From Fen-1298 sp050015675 (GTDB lineage: Bacteria; Bacteroidota; Ignavibacteria; UBA10030), in assembly GCA_050015675.1 (NCBI GenBank), contig JBEKAY010000013.1, forward strand, positions 8,660-72,659: a stretch of DNA of 64,000 nt, given 5' to 3'. The number at the start of each line of letters is the position of its first letter. Positions within the stretch are counted from its first letter, which is position 1. This document shows, one piece after another, positions 16,485 through 26,300 of this stretch. Both the position numbers and the translations under genes were made by a program. The notes under the pieces are model-generated. The model was not told the origin of the DNA. It made no database searches and saw nothing but the letters and a program-made list of their open reading frames with translations.

Positions 16485-18102
16485 CTATTTTATATCTTTC
16501 TGTGCTGCTTTGTACTGATGCAATGCGGCATAAGCTTTTGCTCTGTCAACATAAGCAGGACTATAGAAAGGATTGAGTTTTAACGCGTGACTGAAATCTG
16601 AAATCGCTTTCTCATACTCTTGCTTTTGATGGAAAATGACTCCCCTATTATAGTACCCTTCGAGATTTTTCGGTTTCAGTCTAATAAACGATGAAAAATC
16701 TTCGACAGCTTGATCAAGTTTTCCAATCTGGCTAAGAACCAATCCACAATTATAATATGCATCTGGAAAATCTCTTCGCCTGTAAAGCCCCATGCCTCCG
16801 TTATGTTCTCAAACATTCCATCTCCCTTATTACGCAATACCATGTCGGGCGATTCTTCATATCCACAAATATAAATATCGATCAAGCCATCGGCGTCGCC
16901 ATCAAATAAACCAATCCCTCTGTGACTCTTCACGGTAGCATCCGAAGCGTTAGTGATAGTGCGAAAAGTATGATCTTTATTCTGCAACGACACTTCAAAC
17001 TTCCCGGACCCAACAATAATGATGTCCACGAGACCATCGTTATTGACATCAGCAAATACACTTGAGGTACCGTCAATATCTATATGAAGTTCTTTGTCAA
17101 CGCGTTTGAACTTCCCGCTTCCCCCATCGTTGTGCCAAAGTCCTTGACCTGGAATAAGTACATCAACAAACGTGTCATTATCATAGTCACCAAGAGCTAT
17201 GACGTTGTCCAATCTTATTCTTTGGGCATGGTCTTCGAAGCCAGTATTTTTAACAAGCTGAAAACGAATGTTCGTTTGAGGCTGGTCTTTGAAAAACGGA
17301 TTTGCACTCGAATCATTTGCTTTACCAGATCCAATGATACAATAATCGAGTAACGAACGGGAATTATCGGACATTATTCTCATCAATTGCCGCTGAATTG
17401 CAGGATGATTCGATTGGATATTCTTCACTTCCTTTCACAGAGAGGGAAGGACCCGTTCATAGTTTTGTTTTGCCAATTCAAAGCCTTGTTCTTGTCAATC
17501 TGATTACTTGAAGAGACGAATCCAACGATGTAGAACTGAAGGCCCCATTCTAGACATTGCAGGTTTGCCAGCACTTCCCTAAAAAGATTTGATCGCTCAA
17601 ACAAATATGGTTTTTCAAATAATCCGGAAATTTGCTTTTCAAATTTTTTTCAGAGCTCAAGTGCTTTCTCTCTTTCACCATTATACATTAAACCCCAGAA
17701 GTAGCTGGCGCGAACGAGATGCACTCTTGAGGTATCATTGTTATAAAGACCTTCGAGTGGTTCAAATAGCCGGACTAATTCCTCTCCCGTTATCGGTTCC
17801 GAATTGTATGCAGAAAAACTTTTATTGATTATAAGGTCGCCGACTTGTCCGATAGGGAGAGTCTTAGGATCATCTCTCTCCTTTATCAATTTGTTTATTA
17901 AGTCGACTGATGCAAATTGATCGGAATCCTTTATAGCTTTCTGCAGTTTGATTCGTAACTGTTCAACATCTTCCTTCTGATTGAATGAGAGGAAAGATAC
18001 TACTGCAATAAATAAGATAGCGACAATCAAAATAAAATATTTCTTCAGCTGCATACTACGCCGTCTTTGTGACAATTGTGCATTGTCTATGTTATCAGTC
18101 AT
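16485..18102 (-). pseudogene. Broken FG-GAP/TPR repeat protein gene
   Basis: Three frames together resemble one gene. 17650-18102 encodes a basic N-terminus, one membrane helix (FILIVAILFIAVVSFL) and a helical region. Past its stop, similar sequence continues (NLFREVLANLQ, then KALELAKQNYERVLPSL in the next frame) into 16676-17428. That part has FG-GAP/VCBS repeats (GDYDNDTFVDV, ADVNNDGLVDI, FDGDADGLIDI). Near 16793 the frame changes again into TPR repeats (DAYYNCGLVLSQIG, EGYYNRGVIFHQ) ending at 16485. At least two frameshifts and one stop interrupt it. The intact protein would have been a membrane-anchored, periplasmic repeat protein. A deletion joining two genes is possible at the FG-GAP/TPR boundary. 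Confidence 0.65.
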
Positions 18103-18221
18103 CTGAAGAAAATAGTTAGAATTATCTCTTCTGGATTCCCATTTGATCTCTTTTTAACCACCTCGTCCACCACCATGTGAACACCGAGAGAAGAGCAATC
18201 ATAGTGAGCCCCTCGAACGGA

Positions 18222-18926
18222 TTAAATGAATGAAAGCTTTCCATTTATTACTGACAGAACGTTTCGAGGTTCCACCTGGTCTGCGATGAGCACAAATCTA
18301 TCCAATGCGAGAACCATTGTTGCAATGCCATCAAATGCTAAAAGGATTGTAACAAGCACGATCCTAAATAGCTTCTCGTACTTTGGAACTTCTTCTGACA
18401 TTGGTTTTCTTATTCCAATGAGGAGTGCAATGCCGATGCCCGCTCCCAGCATATTAAATACGATATCATTGAAATCAATGTAATTGGTGTGACTCGGTTT
18501 CATTATATATTGAAGAAACTCATCTATAAAACATGCAAACGACGATGTGAAGAAAATGAGCATTTCGTTTCTGAGAGACAATCCGAGAAGTAATGAAAGA
18601 ACTGCATACTGGGGGAAATGGATGCGTTCGATGTTATTCACGATCAATAACCGGTCAGCAACATACATGAGGATCATAAAAAGAAACCAGATACCAAAAT
18701 GCTCGGCCGCTTGCACCCGATGAATGCGAACGACTTTCACGCCTACCGCAAAGATTACCAACAACATAATGACAGAAAGGATGTCTGCCCATCGTTGAAT
18801 GGCATCATGACCAAACGGAAACAGGATGGTTTTATCGAACCAATCCGAAAATGGATGATGAGGAAGTGAGACAGCAAGGAAATACAATAAAGGAAGGATA
18901 CGCTTTGCTAAGAGCTTGAAGTTCAT
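18222..18926 (-). CDS. VanZ-like multi-helix membrane protein, perhaps frameshifted near its end
   Basis: 234 residues with about six hydrophobic segments. The block YIDFNDIVFNMLGAGIG near residue 150 is the signature of VanZ-family proteins, whose role is not established. It lies in the polysaccharide operon, where VanZ-like proteins are frequent. Just before the stop the next frame continues with a further hydrophobic helix (MIALLSVFTWWWTRW) to a TAA at 18122, only 20 nt before the following gene. So the original gene may have lost its last helix to a frameshift near 18240. That extension is inferred from hydrophobicity only. Confidence 0.65.
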   Translation of the reverse strand: MNFKLLAKRILPLLYFLAVSLPHHPFSDWFDKTILFPFGHDAIQRWADILSVIMLLVIFAVGVKVVRIHRVQAAEHFGIWFLFMILMYVADRLLIVNNIERIHFPQYAVLSLLLGLSLRNEMLIFFTSSFACFIDEFLQYIMKPSHTNYIDFNDIVFNMLGAGIGIALLIGIRKPMSEEVPKYEKLFRIVLVTILLAFDGIATMVLALDRFVLIADQVEPRNVLSVINGKLSFI

Positions 18927-18940
18927 TGTAACTCAATCTC

Positions 18941-19756
18941 TCAATTCCGCTTCTGATACGTTGGTTCTTCGGGTTGCCAATATGCTTGATAAATATATCT
19001 CAATCCTGTCATTTTAAGTGTACGTGCGATAAGATTTTTCAAGATCGCGAGTAGATGATAGTAAGCAACATTATAATGCGGAAAGTACTTCGTTCTCGCA
19101 TTTCTTACTTCCTTCAACGCTTCATATCAGTTGCGATATGAGATGCCGTCGAGACTCATATTCGCTAATGTCTTTTCAAGCGTTAAAAATTTCGCTCCCT
19201 GTCTTTTGAACCTGAGCAGCAACTAGTAGTCCATCGCATAGTGATACCCTTCGTCAAAAACTCCGTATTTCACGTACGAGGACTTCCTTATAAAAACTGT
19301 GGGATGATAGACAGAGGTCTCTTTGTCTAGAGCTTCGGGATTAGAGTTACAGTGAAACCGAGCCGCTCCTTCCTCCCAGAATTCAACCGCTCCGCAAACT
19401 ACATCTACATCCGGATGAGAGCTGAAAGCGCCGACAACATTCTTCAATGTATCCGCCTCATACCAGTCTCCCACATTGACAATCGCGATCATGTCACCAT
19501 TCGCCAACTTTATTCCTTTGTTGAAAGCATAGCTAATACTCCGATCAGGCTCGCTGATCTAATAATCGATTTTTCCCTCATTCGCCCGAATGACATCGAG
19601 AGTTCCGTCTGTCGACCCACCGTCGATGACCACATACTGAATGCCATGAAAGTCATTCTGCAAGACACTATTGAGAGTCTTTTGGAATCCATGCTTCGCA
19701 TTCAAGACGATGGTAGCTACGCTAACTATTAGCATTTCGGAAATTGGGGCAGACAT
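18941..19756 (-). pseudogene. Glycosyltransferase family 2 gene with three in-frame stop codons
   Basis: One continuous frame of 271 codons encodes a GT2 enzyme: VATIVLNAKHGFQKTLNSV, then IDGGSTDGTLDV with the first DxD-type aspartates, ISEPDRSISYAFNKGI, later HYAMDY-LLLRF. It is interrupted by TAG at 19559-19561, TAG at 19223-19225 and TGA at 19127-19129, without any frameshift. In relatives the first position is usually tryptophan and the second glutamate, so single base changes explain them. It follows wbpE in the operon. All three stop codons also end other genes in the window, so recoding is unlikely; this reads as a young pseudogene. Confidence 0.8.
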
Positions 19757-19865
19757 AGCTATCGTTTCTATTTAGCTAAAATGATTGGTCTCTCTTTTTT
19801 CAACGAATTGAGAACACTCGTGGATACTGATTCACTCTGCATTGACATAAACAACCTGCAGAAAA

Positions 19866-21041
19866 TTACACTGCATGGTTCTTGATAAAATCTGTAATCG
19901 TCGCAACAACATATACAAATTGTTCTCTTGTTAATTCAGGATAAATGGGAACAGCTAGTGAATCGCTCGCTGCACTATTTGCCACCGGATATTCTTGGTC
20001 TTTTAGATTTAAATAGCTGAAACATTCCTGGCGATGGAATGGAACAGGATAATACACTTCGTTACCGATTCCTTTTTGGGTTAAAAATTCACGTACTGCA
20101 TTTCTTCTTTCAACACGAATAACATATTGATTATATATGTGATAATTTTTATGCCCGGATTCCTGATACACTGCTTTCGGCAAGAGAACGGAATTCTTTT
20201 GATCGAATTTTGTAATTCCTTCTTTCTCTGCGAGACCTGCTTCCATAAACAATTTTGTATATGCGGCAGCGTTTTCTCTACGCTTTGCAGACCATCCATC
20301 AAGATACGGCAGCTTCACATTTAACACTGCGGCTTGTATAGCATCTAATCGGAAATTACCGCCAATGACTTTATGATGATATTTCGGTTTTCCACCATGA
20401 ACACGCATTATTTTCAGGCGTTCTGCAAGTTCATCATTATTCGTTGTTACAAGGCCTCCATCTCCGAAACATCCAAGATTTTTACTGGGGAAAAAGGAAA
20501 AACAACCTATATCGCCTATTGTTCCTACCTGGCGTCCATCTTTATAATGAACTCCTATAGCTTGTGCTCCATCTTCAATTACTTTTATATTATGCATTTT
20601 GGCAAGCTCCATAATTGTATCCATTTCAGCACTTTGTCCAAACAAATGAACTGGAATAATTGCTTTAGTTTTCGATGTAATCTTTTTTTCAATTTGATTA
20701 ACACCAATATTAAAAGTCAAATTATCCGAATCGACAAAGACGGGAACGGCATTCATTCGTGCGACAACACCGGCAGTAGCAAAGAAGGAAAACGTTGGCA
20801 CAATGACTTCATCTCCCGGCTTGATTCCAATCGCCATCAGTGCAAGCAATAATGCATCGGTTCCAGAAGAAACACCATACGAGTACTTGCAGCCGATGTA
20901 GGCAGACATTGCCTTTTCCATTTTTTCCACTTCTGCGCCAAGGATAAAATATTGGGATTCGGCAACCCGCAGGAGGGCAGCATCTATTTCAGTTTTAATA
21001 GTTTTATACTGTGCTTTGAGGTCTAAGAGAGGTACGTTCAT
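19866..21041 (-). CDS. wbpE: DegT/DnrJ/EryC1 aminotransferase, WbpE-like
   Basis: 391-residue PLP-dependent sugar aminotransferase. SSGTDALLLAL near residue 58, EDGAQAIG with the PLP-contacting D157, and the Schiff-base lysine K187 in FFPSKNLG are all present. In the UDP-ManNAc3NAcA pathway WbpE transfers an amino group from glutamate to the 3-keto group of UDP-2-acetamido-2-deoxy-ribo-hexuluronate. The assignment rests on the family and on the adjacent wbpD, wbpB and wbpA homologues. Its ATG shares one base with the stop of wbpD (TAATG). Confidence 0.9.
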   Translation of the reverse strand: MNVPLLDLKAQYKTIKTEIDAALLRVAESQYFILGAEVEKMEKAMSAYIGCKYSYGVSSGTDALLLALMAIGIKPGDEVIVPTFSFFATAGVVARMNAVPVFVDSDNLTFNIGVNQIEKKITSKTKAIIPVHLFGQSAEMDTIMELAKMHNIKVIEDGAQAIGVHYKDGRQVGTIGDIGCFSFFPSKNLGCFGDGGLVTTNNDELAERLKIMRVHGGKPKYHHKVIGGNFRLDAIQAAVLNVKLPYLDGWSAKRRENAAAYTKLFMEAGLAEKEGITKFDQKNSVLLPKAVYQESGHKNYHIYNQYVIRVERRNAVREFLTQKGIGNEVYYPVPFHRQECFSYLNLKDQEYPVANSAASDSLAVPIYPELTREQFVYVVATITDFIKNHAV

Positions 21042-21637
21042 TATGCAACTTCCTTTACAATGTTATTTTCTAGTTTATATTTTTTATTGGATCGCGCACA
21101 GGCGGCAAAACCGTTCTTATCAAATTCCAATTTTTTCCCTGCTTCGCTCCACCACCCCTTGATGCGGGCAGGATTGCCCATCACCAATGCAAAATCAGGA
21201 ACATCTTTTGTCACAACAGATCCAGCCGCAATCATGGCGAACCTCCCGATGGTCACGCCGCATACAATAGTAGAGTTGGCACCCAAAGAAGCACCCTCTT
21301 TTACTAATGTATTAATATAGAACTGCGCCCCTACTTGCGGATATTTTGAACGCGGATTTAAGATGTTGGTAAAAACCATGGATGGTCCGCAAAAGACGTA
21401 ATCTTCCAGTGTCACACCTTCATACACAGAAACGTTATTTTGTATCTTAACGAAATTTCCAATGGTGACGTTATTGCCGATATTCACATTCTGTCCAAGG
21501 ATGCATTTTTTCCCGATCTTAGCCCCTGATTGAACATGGGAAAAATGCCATATCTTAGACCCTTCTCCAATTTCGACATTATCATCAACAACAGCATGTT
21601 TATCGATATAATAATTTTTTTCTTTTTGATCAGGCAT
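21041..21637 (-). CDS. wbpD: Left-handed beta-helix N-acetyltransferase, WbpD-like
   Basis: 198 residues composed largely of hexapeptide repeats (IGEGSKIWHFSHVQ, IGKKCILGQNVNIG, IGNFVKIQNNVSV) ending in IAAGSVVTKDVPDFALVMGNPAR. This is the trimeric acetyltransferase fold. WbpD acetylates the new 3-amino group to give UDP-2,3-diacetamido-2,3-dideoxy-glucuronate. It overlaps wbpB by 8 nt and wbpE by 1 nt. Position within a complete A-B-D-E set makes the assignment strong; other 3-N-acetyltransferases (e.g. FdtC-type) share the fold. Confidence 0.88.
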   Translation of the reverse strand: MPDQKEKNYYIDKHAVVDDNVEIGEGSKIWHFSHVQSGAKIGKKCILGQNVNIGNNVTIGNFVKIQNNVSVYEGVTLEDYVFCGPSMVFTNILNPRSKYPQVGAQFYINTLVKEGASLGANSTIVCGVTIGRFAMIAAGSVVTKDVPDFALVMGNPARIKGWWSEAGKKLEFDKNGFAACARSNKKYKLENNIVKEVA

Positions 21638-22610
21638 GATGTAACCTCATTGTTGCTTGTTCTAAAATATGCAAAACTTCAAGTGCGTGTGTACCATCCG
21701 TCAATGGAGTCTTGTTGTGAATTATGCATTCATAAAAATGCTTATGTTCCTCTGTCAGCGGCTGAAGGTTTTCAAAGGATACTGATACATACTCTCCTTC
21801 AAATTTCTCAAAACCATTTTCTGTCTTTGCAAAACCTTTCGGATAGTATTTTAATTTATCTTTTGGAAGGCTGTCTTCAAATACGAGCATTCCTTTATCT
21901 CCGATAACGACAAGCCGATGCTCTTTGAAAGGATGAAGCCAGCTTACGAAAATATGAGCATGAACATTACTCGGGTATTCAAGAATCGTCATTGTTGTAT
22001 CTTCAATATTCTTTTGAAGGAACCGGGCGCCATGTGCCTCAATTTTTATCGGATTAGTTTCCGTAAAATACTGTATGACCGAAATATCGTGCGGTGCAAA
22101 GCTCCATAAGACGTTCTCTTCGCTGCGTAATGCACCCAGGTTTAAACGATTACTATAGATATATTGCAAATTACCTATTCTTTTTTCGGAAATATATTTT
22201 TTCACCATGAGTATCGCGGGGTGAAACAACAGAACATGCCCAACCATCATTTGAAGGTTTTTTCTTTTTGCCAGATCGATCAAAGCTTTTGCATCTTCAC
22301 TCTTCAATGTAATTGGCTTTTCAACTAAAACATGCTTCCCATTTTCCAGGCATTCTTTAGCAAGTGCAAAATGGGTCTCAGCAGGTGTAGCAATAATAAT
22401 ACCTTTGATAGAAGTATTTTTTATTACATCATCTTTATTCGTTGTGAATCTAATTGATGGGGAGACCTCTGCAACTTTCTCAGCAGCTAACGGATTTGCA
22501 TCAAAAACAGATATAGGTTTATCGCCAAGCAGTTTATATGCGGTCTTAACATGATTGATTCCCCAACGCCCGCATCCAATAATACCAATTTCTGTGTCAT
22601 ATTGAGTCAT
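21630..22610 (-). CDS. wbpB: Gfo/Idh/MocA oxidoreductase, WbpB-like
   Basis: 326 residues. The NAD-binding motif IGIIGCGRWGINH opens the protein, and HVLVEKPITL with the family EKP motif lies near residue 90. WbpB oxidises C3 of UDP-GlcNAcA with NAD, providing the ketone for WbpE. The middle contains FAPHDISVIQYF near residue 168, with the histidine typical of this subfamily. It lies 9 nt downstream of wbpA and overlaps wbpD. The role is supported by synteny as well as family. Confidence 0.88.
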   Translation of the reverse strand: MTQYDTEIGIIGCGRWGINHVKTAYKLLGDKPISVFDANPLAAEKVAEVSPSIRFTTNKDDVIKNTSIKGIIIATPAETHFALAKECLENGKHVLVEKPITLKSEDAKALIDLAKRKNLQMMVGHVLLFHPAILMVKKYISEKRIGNLQYIYSNRLNLGALRSEENVLWSFAPHDISVIQYFTETNPIKIEAHGARFLQKNIEDTTMTILEYPSNVHAHIFVSWLHPFKEHRLVVIGDKGMLVFEDSLPKDKLKYYPKGFAKTENGFEKFEGEYVSVSFENLQPLTEEHKHFYECIIHNKTPLTDGTHALEVLHILEQATMRLHHA

Positions 22611-22619
22611 TGGTTCACC

Positions 22620-23921
22620 TTATGCTTTATGAAAAAAAGGAGAATCCCCGACTACAATATTACGGGTATCGACAATTGGAATATTAAATTTGGCAAAATC
22701 AATCGATGTGTAATCACTGTGTGCAGTTGAAATGAGAATCAAATCGTAGTTGCCGGAAATAGGAACTGATTTCTTTCCCGTATAATTTGCATGTTCTCTT
22801 GTCGGAGTAACAACAGGGATATAAGGATCGTTATAGTCGAAGAGCGCTCCTCGTTCTCCGAGCTTGTCAAAGAGATGGAATGTAGGCGATTCACGCATAT
22901 CATCTACGTTTGATTTATAGGCAAGGCCAAGGACTAAAATTCTCGATCCTTTCAATGCTTTTCCCTGTTCGTTGAGAACCTCCATCACCCGATGAACGAC
23001 AAAATCCGGCATTGCAGTGTTTATCTCTCCAGCCAGTTCAATAAATTTTGGAGTGATACCGAATTCGCGCGCTTTCCATGTTAAATAAAATGGATCGATT
23101 GGAATACAATGTCCACCAAGGCCTGGGCCGGGATAGAATGGCATAAAGCCGAAAGGTTTTGTCTTTGCCGCATTGATAACCTCCCAAACATCGATCCCCA
23201 TTTTCATAAATGTAATTTTTAATTCGTTCACGAGAGCAATATTCACCGACCGAAATATATTTTCCATCAGCTTTGTCGCTTCTGCGACTTGCGTGGAAGA
23301 AACCGGCACTGTACGGACAACTATCTGCGAGTAGACTGCATTCGCAACTTCCAGACCATCTTTAGACGTGGCACCAACAACCTTGGGAATTGTTTCCGTG
23401 GAGTATTCAGGATTATTTGGATCTTCACGCTCGGGAGAAAACGCGGCGTAAAAATCTTTATCAACTTTCAGCCCGCTTTTTTCAAGGATAGGAACGACCA
23501 CTTCTACTGTGGTGCCGGGATACGTCGTGGATTCAAGCACAATAAGTTGTCCTTTTTTCAAGTAAGGATAAATCGCCTCACAAGTACTCACGATGTATTC
23601 CATCTCCGGTTCGCGGTTTTTGTTGAGCGGCGTTGGTACCGCGATAAGAATTGCATCGCATTCTTTCAGTCTTGAAAAATTCGAGGTGACAGAAAACAAT
23701 TTTGATTTTGCTGCACGAGAGATTCGCTCGGAGGAAATATGTTTGATGTACGATTTGCCCTGGTTCAAGAATTCAATTTTACTTTTGTCTATATCAAATC
23801 CTATGGATCTGAATCCTTTTTCAACAAAACAAAGATTGAGAGGCAAGCCAACATATCCGAGGCCAATAACACCAATAATTAATTCTTTTTTATCGATTTT
23901 CTGGATAAGAGAGTCTTTCAT
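22620..23921 (-). CDS. wbpA: UDP-N-acetylglucosamine 6-dehydrogenase, WbpA-like
   Basis: 433 residues of the UDP-glucose/GDP-mannose dehydrogenase family. GLGYVGLPL lies near residue 22 and the catalytic cysteine is in GGHCIPIDPF (about residue 272). The enzyme oxidises the C6 hydroxyl of UDP-GlcNAc twice to the carboxylate, the first step to UDP-ManNAc3NAcA. I prefer the ATG at 23921, which has AGGA six bases upstream; the ATG at 23927 abuts that site. Paralogues acting on UDP-glucose or UDP-ManNAc are alternatives, but wbpB, D and E directly downstream favour this substrate. Confidence 0.9.
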   Translation of the reverse strand: MKDSLIQKIDKKELIIGVIGLGYVGLPLNLCFVEKGFRSIGFDIDKSKIEFLNQGKSYIKHISSERISRAAKSKLFSVTSNFSRLKECDAILIAVPTPLNKNREPEMEYIVSTCEAIYPYLKKGQLIVLESTTYPGTTVEVVVPILEKSGLKVDKDFYAAFSPEREDPNNPEYSTETIPKVVGATSKDGLEVANAVYSQIVVRTVPVSSTQVAEATKLMENIFRSVNIALVNELKITFMKMGIDVWEVINAAKTKPFGFMPFYPGPGLGGHCIPIDPFYLTWKAREFGITPKFIELAGEINTAMPDFVVHRVMEVLNEQGKALKGSRILVLGLAYKSNVDDMRESPTFHLFDKLGERGALFDYNDPYIPVVTPTREHANYTGKKSVPISGNYDLILISTAHSDYTSIDFAKFNIPIVDTRNIVVGDSPFFHKA

Positions 23922-23949
23922 GTGCATTCCTTAATAATATGTTATAAAA

Positions 23950-24725
23950 CTAATGACAAAAATCTACCAGTACGCGGAGATGCGCTTGAGCTGCATTTCC
24001 ATCGCCGAAAAGCGTCGCATCCCAGGGAGGATGAGTATCAATTGCAGATACAGATGGGCTTGTTGAATTCATAAGTTGGTCCCATCCACTCTCGACAGTC
24101 TCCGACCATTCAGTTCCATTACGTAAAGTAATACATGGAACTTTGAAAAGATAGGCTTCCTTCTGAATACCGCCGGAGCCTGTATAAATCCGCGTTGCGT
24201 TTTTTCTAGCATCATCATATCAAAATATCGCGCCGGTGGAATCATCCGAATATTCTTTGGAATGGAAATATGATTCTTTTCAATAAAATGTTCTGTTCTC
24301 GGATGAGCCGGAAATATAAGCGGTAGGCTATCTTCATTCTTTTCAATGAATTCGCATAAACGCTGGAAAGACGAAACACTATTTGTGTTTTTAGCCCGGT
24401 GAATCGTCAGTAATCCATACTTCCACATTGGCCCCGTGTTCACCAAGTTGATCAGCAATGGATTGTTCTTGCGATGAAGAAATAGAGGTAATTCGATCTG
24501 TTCCCAAAGATGCCCTGTTAATATTCCAAAACATTCGACACATAATTCTTCTGCAATAGATTGGTGTATAATTCCTTTTGGCGCAACAAAGGTTAACGAT
24601 GGCCGAATCTTTTTCAACTGCCGCGAGATCTCTATCGCATACCGTTCGAGTCCTGTGATGCGACGAGTGAGGAAACGTACATTAACGACTATTTGTTCAT
24701 GTTGTTTTTGAACGATTTCGTTCAT
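23950..24725 (-). pseudogene. Chimera of a GT4 N-terminus and a UDP-GlcNAc 2-epimerase C-terminus, frameshifted
   Basis: Residues 1 to about 100 are a GT4 N-terminal domain (ITGLERYAIEISRQLKK, GHLWEQIELPLFL, INLVNTGP). Without a break the frame then becomes the second half of a WecB/WbpI-type epimerase (LLTIHRAKNTNS, FPAHPRTEHFIE, IPPARYFDMMMLEK). A six-A run at 24200-24205 then shifts the frame. Removing the shift restores IYTGSGGIQKEAY, FKVPCITLRN and TEWSETVESGW through to the TAG at 23950. So about 250 codons of the GT and about 200 of the epimerase are gone. Start and downstream overlap are conserved (ATGA with the GT4 upstream). Neither activity is likely to survive. Confidence 0.78.
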
Positions 24726-25843
24726 GACACGAGAATCTCTTCATAGAGTTCAAGGTATAACTGCACAGCCTTTTCCCATCTGAACATCTTTAATGGTGAA
24801 TGCATCACTTCTCCTATGTACGCTTTTACGCATCCCTCAACAAGAGCATGAGCCAATCCTGCATCTACAAAGACATGCTCGCCTGAAATCACTTCTGGCA
24901 ACGATCCCGCATTTGTTGTAACCACAATCTTGTTTGCATTGCATGCTTCCCGCACACAGAAACCGAATCCTTCAGAAAGCGACGGAATGACAACACAATC
25001 TGCTGCGGACACATAGGCTGCGAGCATCTCACGTGAGAGAGGTGGAATGAGTTTGCACACATTTTTGGGGAATGAGGAGACACACTTCTGCACGCGAGTC
25101 CAGATTCGATTGTAATAACTAGAAAAGATAAGGACAAACCGTGCTTTTGGTATTTGTCTTAAAATTTCCGGGATTACCTCAGTAAAATATTCAAAACCTT
25201 TGGTGACTCCTGCGCGGCCAAATGAGAGGAAGACGAAATCTTCTTTATCGAAACATAATTGTTGCCGGACTTCTTCAATTGATAGAGCTAGATTCTCAAG
25301 TTTCGAATCACCGTGATAAATAACTCGGATTTTTTTTTCAGATACACCTATGGACTGCAGCAACTTCTTCGTGTATTCAGAAACTGCTATAAACTGATCA
25401 AAAGGAAGACCAACGATTATTCGCTCAGTCAAATAATAGAACAACGAGCGAATCAGATTCGGCTCAAACAGAAACCAGCAGCGACCAAGGATTTCGTGAA
25501 CGATCAATGCTTTCTTCTTGCCCATAAGAAACGCTCCGATAATTGCCGGTGGACCGCCTGCAAATGTGCTGCCCTGAACGACATCAGCCCATTGGGCGGC
25601 TCGGATGACACTGGGAAGAGAGAAAAGCATGAACCAGAATCTTTTGAAGACGGGAAGATTGTAGACTCGAATGACCGTTAACGTACCGCGTTTTTCAACG
25701 CTGGGAGCATGCCTCTGCCAGCTGGACGAGATAACCTGCACCTTATGAGCATTCGCGATGAATCCCTCTACAAGGTTCTGAAGTGCAAATTCAACGCCGC
25801 CAAGTGCCGGTGGATAGGATTCCGCTACAAGGCAGATACGCAT
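24722..25843 (-). CDS. Glycosyltransferase family 4
   Basis: 373 residues with a GT-B fold. The N-terminus MRICLVAESYPPALGGVE is characteristic of GT4, with the glycine-rich loop contacting the donor. The C-terminal domain has FLSFGRAGVTKG near residue 205 and the E-x7-E segment PSLSEGFGFCVREA near 293. It is the first gene of the surface-polysaccharide operon and overlaps the chimeric gene by 4 nt. It probably adds one sugar to the repeat unit; which one cannot be read. Confidence 0.9.
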   Translation of the reverse strand: MRICLVAESYPPALGGVEFALQNLVEGFIANAHKVQVISSSWQRHAPSVEKRGTLTVIRVYNLPVFKRFWFMLFSLPSVIRAAQWADVVQGSTFAGGPPAIIGAFLMGKKKALIVHEILGRCWFLFEPNLIRSLFYYLTERIIVGLPFDQFIAVSEYTKKLLQSIGVSEKKIRVIYHGDSKLENLALSIEEVRQQLCFDKEDFVFLSFGRAGVTKGFEYFTEVIPEILRQIPKARFVLIFSSYYNRIWTRVQKCVSSFPKNVCKLIPPLSREMLAAYVSAADCVVIPSLSEGFGFCVREACNANKIVVTTNAGSLPEVISGEHVFVDAGLAHALVEGCVKAYIGEVMHSPLKMFRWEKAVQLYLELYEEILVS

Positions 25844-26185
25844 TGGATCTCGAAGAGAATGACGAGAAGGTTTATCATAAATGTGTGATGACTTTAAGTA
25901 ATGAGCACTGAAAGACTCATGATTGAACAGAAATCTGAGCTAACCCAAACAGATTTGAAAAGATGTAGGAACTGATTGGATTACATTGTAGAGTCACTTA
26001 TTAGTTTTTACTAACTCTTTACATCAAAATCAAGTTATCGATGTATCCGAAAATAGCCCACTACCCAAAGGAAAGAACAGTTGAACCTCTAAATAATAAT
26101 ATCTACATTTAACATCAATGTTCTGATTTTCGTTTTTGACGAGCTAGTGTAGAAGAAAAAATGTAGATTTTGATTTAGATTCCAT
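25844..26185. other. Intergenic region upstream of the polysaccharide operon and tRNA
   Basis: About 340 bases between the divergent polysaccharide operon and the tRNA gene. It is AT-rich and should hold both promoters, but I see no clear -35/-10 pair, palindrome or coding frame. Confidence 0.4.
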
Positions 26186-26269
26186 GCCCGGATGGCGAAA
26201 TTGGCAGACGCGCTAGCTTCAGGAGCTAGTGATCGCAAGGTCATGGGGGTTCAAGTCCCCCTTCGGGCA
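26186..26269 (+). tRNA. tRNA-Leu (anticodon CAG)
   Basis: A complete class II tRNA fold. The acceptor arm GCCCGGA pairs with TTCGGGC with one G-T pair. The anticodon stem CTAGC/GCTAG encloses the loop TTCAGGA, giving anticodon CAG. A long variable arm follows, then a T arm of five G-C pairs around TTCAAGT. The discriminator is A and the CCA end is not encoded. The long variable arm and anticodon agree on leucine. Confidence 0.95.
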
Positions 26270-26272
26270 CAC

Positions 26273-26300
26273 AAAGACTCGTATTGCGAGGTTTTTCTTT
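26273..26300 (+). terminator. Hairpin with T-rich tail after tRNA-Leu
   Basis: CTCG/CGAG arms around TATTG, followed by a T-rich stretch, directly downstream of the tRNA. The stem is short, but position and T-tract fit an intrinsic terminator. A diverged copy of this segment lies at 33986-34020. Confidence 0.55.

Noticed and set aside
18941..19756. Stop-codon recoding (TAG or TGA as sense) in the GT2 gene
   Set aside because: Both codons end other intact genes in the window, and no suppressor tRNA is visible.
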